Shown piece after piece: positions 25,094-35,244 of a stretch of 64,000 nt of DNA (the first letter of the stretch is position 1; each line of letters starts with the position of its first letter). Both the position numbers and the translations under genes were made by a program. Source of the DNA: Roridomyces roridus (taxonomy: Eukaryota; Basidiomycota; Agaricomycetes; Agaricales; Mycenaceae). The notes under the pieces were generated by a model. That model made no database searches and had not been told where the DNA came from. It worked only from the letters and a program-made list of their open reading frames with translations. The stretch is taken from assembly GCA_029378245.1 (NCBI GenBank), contig JARKIF010000001.1:868001-932000 (forward strand). The letters run 5' to 3'.

Positions 25094-26303
25094 TCAACGT
25101 TCAACACTGCTTGCCGCATAATTAAAGGATGACCAAATCCAATCCAATTCATCCGCCCTCACTCGCGCTTCCGGGACCGGGACCTTCCACTCCCAAGTGT
25201 CGAAAGATTCCGACCATGGGAGTCGGAGTTGTGGAGGGAAGGAGTTCGAACTTCTCAAAGCGAGGGTTAGATGTCTGAGGGTGGGTAACCGTTTGACCAG
25301 ATCGGTGCCAGGAACGCCACTTGGAAGGAGTGGGCCGAAGCTGTCGTCTTCGACCACCAGCTTCGTAAGGAAGGGGAACTCGATAGCGAGGTCCACGAAA
25401 CGTGCAAAGACCTTGTTATTAGGGAGGTCAGAGTGGAAGAAATCCTGTCGATTCTGAATCGATTCTCATGTCGGAACTCGGTCGATTCTTGACCGAGTTC
25501 CGATCGAGTTTCGATTCTGAGTTCCGAAACTGATGTAGTTCCTCCTCGGGAGGAGGAACATCGATTCTGTTCGGAACTCAGAATCGATTCTGCTTCGATT
25601 CTGGCTTCGGAACTCATGTTTTCGAGTATTTGGCCCCGAGAATCGAGACAGTTCCGAAGCCAGAATCGATGCGATAATCGATTCATTTTCTTCCACTCTG
25701 ACCTCCCCTATTGGCGAACGCGACTTCCTTCCATCGGTCTGCAACGGCGAAAAACATGTACAAGAGGTCGGCCGGGACGTGGGCCACGAAACGAATGGAA
25801 AGGGGAGAATTATGGGCGCGGTCGAGCTGTGTCTCCCAGAATCGATAGGGGATCGGATGCAGCCCCCGCATATAGTCACTGGTTTCCGGGAATACGAAAT
25901 GGGACCAAAGGTTCCGGGTCGTTAGCGCTACAGACCGCCAGAGGCTGCGGCAGACGCGAGCAAGAACTCAAAGATCGTTGTGGACGGGGTCAAACGTTGC
26001 GGTAACGTCGACACAGCGGAGGAACATTTCGTTTGGAAAACGACACAACGGCGACATCACAGCCCCGCTCGTTTGAATAAAGCCTTCTAGTTCGGTGCGT
26101 TTCGCGGTGAGGACCGCGAGAGCATCTTGGACTCGGGACAAGTCCGTTTGCTCTCTCGATGGCGGAGGAGATCGCAGCAACTTACAGGCTGGAAGAGGCA
26201 TCGTTGCTTGAGACGAGCCCTTCCAATGGACCACTGATATGATTGAGAGGCCGATATAGGCTGCAATGCGTCGCAGCGTAGAACAGGAAGATTCGCAAGG
26301 CAT
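25094..26303 (-). pseudogene. family B F-box-like pseudogene with MITE insertion and internal deletion
   Basis: The ATG (26303) gives MPCESSCSTL, then frame breaks. The coiled coil (TDLSRVQDALAVLTAKRTELEGFI), part of the F-box (RFPNEMFLRCVD) and later blocks (DLAIEFPFLTKLV, LPPQLRLPWS-type) are recognisable. The middle repeats are deleted, so LRLPWSE is joined directly to the C-terminal SFDTWEWKVP block. A 289-bp TIR element sits at 25421-25709. The family end (LDLVIL, stop near 25122) is out of frame. The 3' end lies about 25 bp from the CDC48-bearing element. Confidence 0.85.
25421..25709. mobile_element. 289-bp palindromic MITE inside a B pseudogene
   Basis: Ends read AGGGAGGTCAGAGTGGAAGAAA and, inverted, AGGGGAGGTCAGAGTGGAAG. 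Comparing with B paralogues fixes the insertion point, and ATT flanks both sides (25418-25420, 25710-25712), a 3-bp duplication. The interior is built from many CGATTCTG/CAGAATCG and GTTCCGA/TCGGAAC units in both orientations, so the whole element could fold on itself. It has no coding capacity. Confidence 0.78.
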
Positions 26304-26744
26304 ATTGTGCGCGATTCACTGTAAGCACGAATTATCAGCAGACTGGAATTGAATGGGAGCCATCCTGAGCTCAGTCAGACCAAGGGGTGCATTCTGAGGA
26401 AGGTCAAGGTTCGTGACAAGAGGCAGCTGACAATCAGTGCCGCCAAAACCGTCTTCTTCTTTACCACCACATCGTCTGGCGAAGCATACCTGGAGCTGGT
26501 ATCGCCTGGCCCAACAAACCTACCAGCGGATAGTCACGGTGGGCGAAAAATGCGACTCGGAGCGTACTGGGAAGCTCACTGGCATGCATCTCCAGTCCGA
26601 CCTGTGAATTACTGCGCGTGACGTCCTTGCAATTGGTGCGAGCAAGACCTCAGTACAACCGTCAGTAAACGATTCTACCATTCTGATACGCGTGTGTATG
26701 CTTCCCTTCTTATGAATGCAATCTGCTTACCCAGTAGCTAGGAA
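26304..26744. promoter_or_regulatory. divergent B/A intergenic region
   Basis: This 441-bp gap separates the start of the B copy (-) and the A copy (+) and is the presumed shared promoter. It includes the A-copy 5'-UTR intron (about 26692-26741, ending GCTAG immediately before GAAATG). Confidence 0.45.
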
Positions 26745-28014
26745 ATGTCCGCCCAAGCAATCGAGGCGCAGATCGACCAAATTTCTCTCGAAATCGAGCG
26801 GCAAAAGGATATGCTCAGGAAACTCGAGAGCAGGAAAAGCCTTCTCCAGCGCCAGCTGAATGCTGAACGCGACCCAATCGCGCGTCTGCCGCTCGAGATC
26901 GCATCCGAGATTTTTCTCCACTGTCTCCCGCCCGGTCCAAAGACTACCCTCTCGAATACGCTCGGCCTCAAACTCACCTTGGTCCTTTGCTTCTGCTCAA
27001 CATCTGTAATACATGGACCAATATCGCACTTTCCACCCCTGCCCTATGGGCATCGATTGGTATCGGTTTTCCACGCGCACCAGGATTCGAAGAGCTCTTG
27101 GAGATGTGGCTTCGACGCGCCGGTAGTCGTCGGCTGCAGATCTCCATCAAAGGAGCTTGCGACTCGCTGGTGGCCTCCTCGATTCTCCAGCATTCAGCGC
27201 AGCTTCAAAGCTTGTGCATCTCCTTTGACGAGACAAATGCCGAAGACGACGACGACGATGGATGTTACGAACTCCTCGGGGGGATTCTGCCCGAGATGGA
27301 GCTGCCCTCTCTCCAGGAGCTGGAGATTTTTGGCCAGATAGGCATGGCTACCAACCTCCTCTGGCCTCCGGTCCATCGGCTTCTGCGCCTTTCGCCCAAT
27401 CTAACCGAACTCAACATACAAAATATCACCTTCATGATGTATATGGATGAGGAAGAACCGGAAACATTCGTTCTTCCACATTTGGGTCGCCTAACCCATT
27501 TTGATGGTTTCGAGGCTTTCACTTTTCGGCCCCCAGACTAGAGACTCTCTACGTGTCAACGTGGGCTCTCTTCGATGATAGCATCATCTCCTTCCTCCGC
27601 CAATCGTCCCCGCCTCTGTTGAAGCTCAAGCTTTACGGACGTTCAGACGTCGGTAACCTGTATGAAGTGATGTCTCTCATCCCAACCCTCACACATTTCG
27701 AATCCGTGTTTCTGCGTTCCCCGTTTGTGGCGGAGTTGTTCAGATATTTGTCGCAAAATCCACACATCACCCCGAACCTCCAAACATTCCAACTTGAGGT
27801 CGCTCACAACGACAGTCCCACCGACATCTTAACGCTACTCGCGGGTTTACTGGCGGCTCGTCGTAGCAGCCTGAAAACGGTTCGCCTCACAACGTCTGGG
27901 TCGATCAAGACTCTGCCAGACGACCTTGCTGCAACGCTTGGACAGTTCTTGGCCGATGGGATGGATATCCATGTTGGGTCTGCTCGAGATGAATTGAATA
28001 TTCTCTCGCAGTAG
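26745..28014 (+). pseudogene. family A F-box-like copy with two frameshifts
   Basis: The coiled coil, F-box (RLPLEIASEIFLHCLPP) and later blocks are well preserved, but there are two breaks. One C is missing after CTCCCGCCC near 26935 compared with the 16531 duplicate. A second shift near 27530 (end of the FEAFTFRPPD reading) is followed by LFDDSIISFLRQSSPPLLKLKL in another frame, to a normal family end (DGMDIHVGSARDELNILSQ). Overall it is less decayed than its duplicate at 16531. An 18-nt poly-A tract lies at 28119-28136 downstream. Confidence 0.8.
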
Positions 28015-28318
28015 TTCGGTGCGCAGCGTTGGCGGAGAACACGCAGACGAGGAGGGGAGAGTGCAATGACAGTCCCGGTGGCGGGTAACCGCGGCCATAC
28101 CTTTACCACTGTTCTTCCAAAAAAAAAAAAAAAAAATACAACCTTGTTCCTTCTTCTTCGAGTGTTCTCGATCTTATCAGGTCTTTGTCTGTGAACTCCG
28201 TGGAGAGTCAATACTGCAAGAATGTATAAAACACGATCTACGACATGGTTTCATACTGCCAACAAAATTACAATCAGAATGTACCGCCGACTATGCTGCA
28301 CCGTGACGTTAGTAGAGG
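28015..28318. other. A-copy 3' flank with poly-A tract
   Basis: The A run at 28119-28136 is the only notable sequence. The last five bases, AGAGG (28314-28318), are the left target duplication of the solo LTR. Confidence 0.4.
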
Positions 28319-28977
28319 TGTTATATCCATGTCATCCCGACTTCGATCCGAGGCCCTCCGATCCCTCCGGGCCCTCCGATCCCTCTGGGCCCTCCGGTCC
28401 CTCCGACCTTCCGGCCTCTTCCATCCAAGATGCATTCGATCACGTCATATTGCACAATCTTACGTTGTTATATCCATGCATGTCCAACTCTCCCGACTCT
28501 CCCTTGGACCTTCCGACTCCTCCGGTTCGGATCATTTCCGACTGATCCGGACATTCCGACCTTGATGCATCCGATCTGTTCGTATTGCACAATCCTATAG
28601 GGTTTTCACGCAATGAAGTTCTTCTGAGCGTTTCCCTTATTGTGATTATCTTTATCTTCTTCTCTCTTATTATTGTAGTATAGATCTTATTGTCTTTCAT
28701 ACTTCTGACTCCATTAGGTCGTGTCATACTTACTTAGTATATATAGGCAATACGACTTTGATGTACCTCAGTAGTTAATTAACGTGTGTTGCCTCCACAA
28801 CTCCTCTGTGCCATCTAGTCTCCGAGTAATCCTCTCTCGGAAGTCAAGTGGTTGGTGCGCTCTCCCTCTGAGTAGCGTTCACCTCATCCGGATCACCTTC
28901 GGTCATCATCCCACGGTCCTCCGACCTCCGACCTCTGGTTCCGGCCCTTTGTCCTATCCTCCGGCACGGACATTACA
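28319..28977 (+). mobile_element. solo LTR of a retrotransposon, 659 bp
   Basis: The segment begins TGTTATATCC and ends GGACATTACA (TG...CA), with AGAGG directly on both sides (28314-28318 and 28978-28982), the 5-bp duplication expected of LTR-element integration. It contains a TATATATA promoter-like sequence near 28736 on the plus strand, three tandem 18-bp units (GGCCCTCCGATCCCTCCG type, 28352-28405) and no internal retrotransposon genes. A single LTR remains after recombination between two. Confidence 0.85.
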
Positions 28978-30457
28978 AGAGGGCCCTGCCTTGTGGAATA
29001 TCCGGTTCGTGAAGAACAACCACGTCCAATCCACCCGGCACCTCCACGGACGCAGGCTTCTCCGGAAACGTCCACTCCAAAGGACCAAAGGGTCCCTTGT
29101 AAACCCGTAAAATGGGATTCCGATTCGCGAGCAACTGCGTAAATCCCGACCGTCTCAAATCCCCGCGTATAACCAAAGTCTCGACGGCGGGTACCAACCC
29201 ACGCCGTTGGAAGTCCCGAAAAAGAGGGCCCCAATGCTCCATCGGAATATGCCCTATCTCGAGGCGGACAATGTTGCGAGCAGAGGGCAACTCCAATATA
29301 CCCAACGACTGCTGCGGCGTAAAACCTGAGAGGCGCAGATGTTGCAGCGTGCATCGCGAGTTGTTCAAAAAGGTGGTGATACTAGCTGCAGGGTCGGTGT
29401 TCTCCTGCTTGCTGCCCGTGATGAGGAGTTTCTGAAGGCTGGGGGTTACCAAGATGTTCAACAGGTGGCTTCTCGCATGTCCCAGCCATCCTCCCATGAT
29501 CTCAAGGGACTCGATGTTTGTGGTGATCGAAGCGTCGTCACGCTCGATCACCCTGGTATTGCTCATACGAAGAGTGAGGTGAGAGCCAGGTGAGAGGAGG
29601 GGGAGGACCTCTCGGGTATGAGATATTTCGAAGTTCCCAACATCATATGTGCGGAGTTGTGACCATGGCAGTCGAAGTTGTCGAAGAAAAGGGCCCGGGT
29701 GGGGACGCAAACTGAGAGTCAGATGCGTGAGAGCGGGCATTGCTTCCCTCAGATCAGCACCAGTCTTGTGGGTCGGAAGGAGTGGTTCCCAGGGCATGTT
29801 ATCGTCTACTGTAAGCCTCTGGAGGCAAGGGAAAGTGACGCCAAGGTGCGCGAAACGTGCAAAATCCTTGTTATTAACGAATATGATTTCCTTCCATTGG
29901 TGAGCAACGGCGAAGAAGATGTCGAAAAGTTGGGGTCCAGTGTGGCGCGGAAAACGGATAGTAAGCGGAGCAAGGCGCGCGCGGTCGAGTTGCGTCTCCC
30001 AGAGTCCAAGGGGAATCAGCCCTGTGTACTCATCTCGCGGGATTACGAAATGGGACCACAGGTGCGATGTCGTCGAAGCTACAGAACGCCATCGTCGACA
30101 CACTCGGGTAAGAACCCAAGCCTCATTGTGGACGGGATCGAATGGGGCGTCGAAACCCACACAACGAAGGAAGATTTCTGACAGCATCTCGTTCGGCAAA
30201 CCACCAACTGGCGACTCTAACATAGCCCGACGGCTTTGAAGAAAAGCCTCGAGCTCGGTTCCTTGCGCTGTGAGTAGCGTGATGGCCTCTTTGACGCGCG
30301 CTAGATGTGTCTCTGCCCTCCCTATGGCTGCGGATATGACGCCGATCTGGCGTTGCGAAGGCCCATCGTTGCTTGATACAAGGCCGTCGGACGGATTGCC
30401 AAGATCGAAAGGCCCGAAGAGGCCGCAGTGCGTAGAACAAGAAGAGTCGCAAGGCAT
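28973..30457 (-). CDS. family B F-box-like protein, intact; stop codon supplied by an LTR
   Basis: The start at 30457 (MPCDSSCSTHC) gives 494 residues; an upstream in-frame ATG at 30511 is less likely because a GTGAGT...CACAG intron (30459-30511) would remove it. The coiled coil, F-box (GLPNEMLSEIFLRCVG), WVLTRVCRRWRSVASTTSHLW and the full repeat region are intact. At the 3' end the LTR interrupts the penultimate codon: host sequence runs to ...GRAL plus one T, and the LTR provides the remaining TG and the TAA. Joining the flanks across the LTR predicts ...GRALY-stop, so the insertion changed only one residue. It pairs divergently with the A copy at 31032. Confidence 0.82.
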   Translation of the reverse strand: MPCDSSCSTHCGLFGPFDLGNPSDGLVSSNDGPSQRQIGVISAAIGRAETHLARVKEAITLLTAQGTELEAFLQSRRAMLESPVGGLPNEMLSEIFLRCVGFDAPFDPVHNEAWVLTRVCRRWRSVASTTSHLWSHFVIPRDEYTGLIPLGLWETQLDRARLAPLTIRFPRHTGPQLFDIFFAVAHQWKEIIFVNNKDFARFAHLGVTFPCLQRLTVDDNMPWEPLLPTHKTGADLREAMPALTHLTLSLRPHPGPFLRQLRLPWSQLRTYDVGNFEISHTREVLPLLSPGSHLTLRMSNTRVIERDDASITTNIESLEIMGGWLGHARSHLLNILVTPSLQKLLITGSKQENTDPAASITTFLNNSRCTLQHLRLSGFTPQQSLGILELPSARNIVRLEIGHIPMEHWGPLFRDFQRRGLVPAVETLVIRGDLRRSGFTQLLANRNPILRVYKGPFGPLEWTFPEKPASVEVPGGLDVVVLHEPDIPQGRALL

Positions 30458-31031
30458 TCTGTGTGCAAAGATGAGCAGGTGGATTGGGGGGAGCCTGGGC
30501 TCACGACTCACGAGATCGAGGTGGTCAAAGACGAGGCCAGCTAGAACGAGCGGTCGGGCGTCGGATTACTAGTAGATACTAGTAAGTAGTGTGCCTTGAA
30601 ACAGGCTGAATCAAATCGACAGCGGACTTGGATAAGCGGACGTCGAAGATATGGGACTGAAATGAGAGCCAGGATCCGGTGGTGCTCCAAATGTACAGGA
30701 GGGTCGAGTGAGTCGGAGTCAAAAGAAGGAAGTGTCGATTGATTATTGATGGGATCAAATCAGCTCTCCTCCTTACCACCATCTGCTTGTCTCGGTATTT
30801 CTCTTCTGCGGGCGCAACTGCGAATTAAGGTGAGAGAACGGTGACTATCACGTTCTCTGGCAGGCTGATCTCGGTCCCGTCAGCGGTATCCGAGTCGACT
30901 TTCAAGTTGTTCCAACGCGTCTACATACAGCCTCGAAGACGTCGAGCAGTAGACTTTTCACTGCTGTACGCCTCCCGTTGTACGAAATTCGATCAAAACT
31001 GACTGCTCGGCTCATCTGGTAGGCCTAAGCG
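30458..31031. promoter_or_regulatory. divergent B/A intergenic region
   Basis: This 574-bp gap holds presumed shared promoter elements. The B-side 5'-UTR intron is at 30459-30511 and the A-side one at 30966-31022 (GTACGCCTCC...GGTAG). Confidence 0.45.
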
Positions 31032-32278
31032 ATGACCACTGAAGCAATCGAGGCGGAGATCGCACAAATTTCGCTCGAAATCGAGCGTCAGAGGGATGTG
31101 CTTAGGAGACTCGAGAGCAGCAAAATCCTTCTCCAGCGTCGGCTGAATGCTGAACGCGATCCATTCGGGCGGCTTCCTCTCGAGATTTCTTCCGAGATTT
31201 TTCTGCAATGTCTCTCACCTCCGTCCAACTTCCACCCTCGACCTCATGCTCATCTGCCCCCTCTACTGTTCCTCGGTATTTGTCATAGTTGGACCAACAT
31301 TGCGCTTTCCACCCCTGCTCTATGGACTTCGATCGGTATCGTCTTTCCGCGTGCGGAAGGATTTGAAGACCTGTTGGAGACGCGGCTTCTACGCGCCGGG
31401 AGTTGTCCGCTGCGGATTTCCCTCGGTGGTGTCTTCGACTCGCGGGTGGCCCGTCCCATTCTGCATCATTCTGCACAACTCGAACGACTCGCCATTTCCG
31501 TTGACGAACCAAACATCGATGATGAGGACGAATTATTCGACTTCCTCGGAGACATTCAGCCCCAAATGGATCTGACCGGTCTCCAGGTGCTCGAGATTTT
31601 GGCCAAGGCGATGTGATATGCTTTTGGCTTTCCGTTCATCGGCTTTTGCGTCTTTCGCCCAATCTCACCGAACTCTCTATGCAAAACTTCTCATTTCTGG
31701 GGAATATCGATCAGGAGGAACCCGACACCCTCGTTCTGCGTCATCTGCGTCATTTGACCCATCTCGGGCATTTCGACGTCATAAACTGGATTTCGGCCCC
31801 TCGGCTCGAAACTCTCTGTTTGGCAACGGAGAATCTCTTCGCGTGGTGTTTCATCTCCTTCCTGCGCCAATCATCTCCGCCTCTGCAGAAGCTCGAGCTT
31901 CGCGGGCACTCGCCCGGCGATAGCTTCGAGGACTCCGGCATGACTCTTATCCCAACCCTCGTACATTTGCGAGGGCTCAATTGGGATTACATGTCTGTGG
32001 AGGATTTACTCATCTTTTTGGCAGAGAATCCACACCACGTTCCGAACCTCCAAACGCTACAACTTGACCGAATTAGGGGTCACAGTTACACCGAAATGCT
32101 GACGACACTCGGGGATGTCCTTTGGGTCCGTCGTAGCATGCTCAAGACGGTTCGACTGACGACCAATCCATCGCACATGCCTCTCCCGGTCGATCCTACT
32201 TTATTCCAGCAATTTTTAGCAGACGGAATTCATATCCACATTGGAGTCGACGATGGGCCGAATATTCTCTCCCAATAA
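31032..32278 (+). pseudogene. family A F-box-like copy with a homopolymer frameshift
   Basis: All family A blocks are present: coiled coil, F-box (RLPLEISSEIFLQCL), ICHSWTNIALSTPALWTSI, and repeats to DGIHIHIGVDDGPNILSQ. The single lesion is in GAGATTTTGGCC (T run 31598-31601), where relatives have five T residues. The loss of one T ends the first frame at the TGA immediately after (LEILAKAM-stop), and the second frame resumes without any other loss. It may be a base-calling error or a very recent mutation. If it is an error, this is a normal gene of about 415 aa. Confidence 0.75.
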
Positions 32279-33637
32279 TTCAGCGTGTACCGGTACTGGT
32301 CGGACGAGGAGGACTGGCTGCGATGGTAGCAGAAAACACAAACTACATATGTAAACAATTTGTACGAGCCGTGTTGAAGATCATTTTTTGTCCCGATTCT
32401 CTTGAGATATCTTCTTCACATTGAGACCAATAACAGAGAGAATTCACGAGAAAAAGCAAGAGTGTATCGTGTACCGTCCATCTCAAGTCCATCTTTTCAT
32501 ATACCCGCCTCATGAAGAATGACCAAATCCAGAATACCCGCCCTCGAATGCTTCTCCGGGAACTTCCACTCCCGGGTAGCGAAAGGTCCCTTGTAAACCC
32601 GGCGGACTGGATTCCGATTCGCGAGGATTTGGGCGATTTGACAATGCTTCAAATCCCCCCGCACAACGAGGGTCTGAAGGCCAGGAACTAACCTCCGATC
32701 AGGTCTACGCTCGAATTCCGGGAAAAGCAAAGCGCAATCCGTGGGCCAAAGGTAGGCTATCTCGAGACGGATGATATCGCGAACAGCAGGCAATAGCAGT
32801 ATATCCACCGCGTCCCGCCACATGCAGCCTAGGATGCGGAGATGTCGTAGCGTGCATCCCGAATTGTTCAGGAATGCCGTGATGGCGGCTGGATCGGTGT
32901 CCTCGCCCCTCCCATGGGTGATGAGGAGATTCTGCAGGCGGGGGGCAGCCAGGACATTCAATAGATCGCCTCTGGTGCGCCTCGTTCCATGCACAATCTC
33001 GAGCGAATACACGTTCGTGACGATCGGGTTGGGGTCACCATCGCCGACATCAGGCACCCGAAGAGTGAGGTGAGTGCCGGGCGAGAGCAGGGGAAGCACT
33101 TCAAGGATATGAGATATTCCGAAATTGGAGAGATCGCATGTGCGCAGCTGTGATCACGGGAGTCGGAATTGTGGAGGGAAAGGGTCCGGGCCCAAACTGA
33201 GAATAAGTTCTTTGAGAGCAGGTAACGCTTTAACGGGATCGGCGCCAGGAACGTCGCTCGGAAGGAGTGGGCCGAAGTACATGAAGTCCCCAGCAACGAG
33301 CTTGGTGAGGAATGGGAACTCGATACCGAGGTACACAAAGCGTGCAAAGTGCTCGTTATTGACGAATGTGATTTCCTTCCATTGGTGTGCAACGGTGAAG
33401 AACATGTCCAAAAGGTCGGCTGGGACGTCCTCCACCAAACGGATGGAAAGCGGTGCAAGGCTCGCCCGCTCGCATCTCGTTGGGAAGTTGACGCAACGGC
33501 GACACCACAGACTCGTTCTTTCGAATGAAGTCCTCCAGCTCGGTGCGCTGCGCGGTGAGAATCGCGAGAGCATCATGGACGCGGGCTAGCTCCGTGTGTG
33601 CTCTCTCGATGGCGGAAGAGATTGCAGCAACCTGCTG

Positions 33638-34721
33638 CATCAGGAAACACCTCCCCAGGTATTTTTGGCACATTTTGCCAAAATTTGCCAAAAATATTGA
33701 GAATAGCTGAATATCCGCAAAATGAGCAAGAATATGTTAGTCCCAACAAAAATACCAAAACTTTTGGCACTTTTGGAGTGGATATCGGCATTGGTTTAAC
33801 CTTGCCAACAGAGCAGAAATGCAGAATGAAGCAGAGGGGGAACATTGGAGCTCAGTGGGAGCAAAAGATTTCCCATCAGGACTGCTCACTGATTGTTGAT
33901 CAGGAACAGGCCGGCACAGTTGATAATCAACTGACTGACTGACAGGAGCTTAGAGAGGTGATTGGGATCTGAGCAGCTAATGATTTCTAATTGAATGACA
34001 AGGATAATTAAATGGTGTTTCCAACGGGAGTTGAACGAGTGACCTCTTACAAAAGGTACAGACAATACAACGGGCGAGCTTACTACTACACTACAATAGA
34101 GACATGAGGGTGTCCATCTCAGCTCCCATGGTGTGACCCCATGAATATTCACCAACAGAAGAGCACTCAAAGATGGGCTTAGTGAGAGGTGAAAGCCAAT
34201 CAAGGGCAGATGTGCCTCCACTTCATATTCCAAAGAGACTGATCTGGTTTGAGGTGCACCACAGAGTCTATACCAGAACTTTCCAGAAGACTGAGGTGAG
34301 TTGGTGACCTGGAATACAAGACTTCCTGGCTGTGAATGGATGCCCAGAAAGTTTGGCAAATTTGCTGAAACATACCTCAAAATTTCTGGCCACCAAGAAA
34401 AGTTTGGCCAGTTTGCTGAGAAATACCTCAAAATTTCTGGCTCACCAAAAAAAGTTGTGGTATTTTTGCAAAGCTTTCAGAAATTTTGGTGGACAAGCTC
34501 TGGTCAGTTGGAATTGGTACTTTATACCGGTGTACAGCAGCTACCTTTAATGTACTACATTTTGATCAGGTCCCCAATGTCATACTGATGAAAAGCAAAA
34601 TCTCCATTTTGGAAACTTTGTCAACATTGAGCAAAAGTTTCAAGAATGACTGCAAAATATTGAGCTGCAAGATATTTTTGAAAGATTTGTGATAAAATAT
34701 CCAGGGAGGTTTTTCCTGATG
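33638..34721. mobile_element. TIR element with CATCAGGAAA ends, 1084 bp, in a B copy
   Basis: The left end CATCAGGAAACACCTCCCC and the right end, inverted, CATCAGGAAAAACCTCCCT, form ~24-bp terminal repeats. Comparison with uninterrupted B copies fixes the insertion and shows TG on both sides, a 2-bp duplication. Inside, a ~51-bp unit (GTTTGGC...CTCAAAATTTCTGG) is repeated in tandem around 34345-34450, AT-rich subterminal motifs recur near both ends, and a tRNA-like segment lies on the minus strand. No transposase is visible. The termini match those of the element at 50552-51319. Confidence 0.82.
34012..34106 (-). repeat. degenerate tRNA-like segment (possible SINE head)
   Basis: Read on the minus strand, TAGTGTAGTAGTAAG resembles a pol III A box and GTTCAACTC fits the B-box consensus GWTCRANNC. 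Between them TTTGTAA followed by GAGGTCAC resembles a Thr-type anticodon loop and variable region. The outer sequences GTCTCTA and TGGAAAC could pair at 5 of 7 positions like an acceptor stem. The T-stem does not pair, so it is not a working tRNA. A tRNA-derived SINE or tRNA pseudogene is the best guess. Confidence 0.4.
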
Positions 34722-34828
34722 TGGCTGGAAGGGGCGTCGTTGCTTGACACCAGCTCTTCCGATGGACTACTGAGATTGAGAGGTCCGAAGAGGCCGGAAT
34801 GTGTCGAGCAAGAAGAGTTGCAAGACAT

Positions 34829-35244
34829 GTGTGGCCATCGAAGCAGACTGGAACGGAATAGGCAGCGGTCCTGAGCTCACAGTGGTTGGTGGTCAGAATC
34901 TAGGATAAGAGATGATCAACTTGACAATCACTGGCAGTGCCAAGCTCGGATTCTTCTTGACGTCGACGATCTCGCGGTTCGTTGCCAGCGTACTTACTAG
35001 TGGCTAACCACGGAGGTTAAAAAGCAGGTCGTGGCTTTGAGTGCGCTGAAAGCTCATCCGTTCCCCAGTCCGACTCCGAGTCGGAAATCTTCTACTTACG
35101 TGGCACAGGCTCGCGTGGTCCGACGCCGCCTTCAGTCCAAAAGCCCGCACAAAGGAATCTATAGCTGCTACTGTTCTCAGCCGCGTATGCAGGCCTCCTT
35201 TTTCATGAGTTCTTTCGGCTTATTAACCCGTACAGGATCAAGCC
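34829..35244. promoter_or_regulatory. divergent B/A intergenic region
   Basis: This is a 416-bp gap between the B start (-) and the A start (+). The A-side 5'-UTR intron is predicted at 35185-35235 (GTATGC...TACAG). The B-side donor (GTGAGC) is present but its acceptor appears lost. Confidence 0.4.

Larger units (their letters stand above)
32497..34828 (-). pseudogene. family B F-box-like pseudogene, split by a 1.1-kb element
   Basis: The N-terminal exon piece (MSCNSSCSTH...VSSNDAPSS) lies at 34722-34828. The rest resumes at about 33637 beyond an inserted element. The coiled coil and the start of the F-box (LRQLPNEM) are followed by a ~215-bp deletion relative to the copy at 5117, joined at a CTCG microhomology near 33470; this removes the F-box end and shifts the frame. 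Further on an in-frame TGA (33154-33156) replaces the Trp of LPWSQL. The last 200 codons to 32497 are open (LPLLSPGTHLTLRVPD ... LDLVILHEAGI). Confidence 0.88.
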
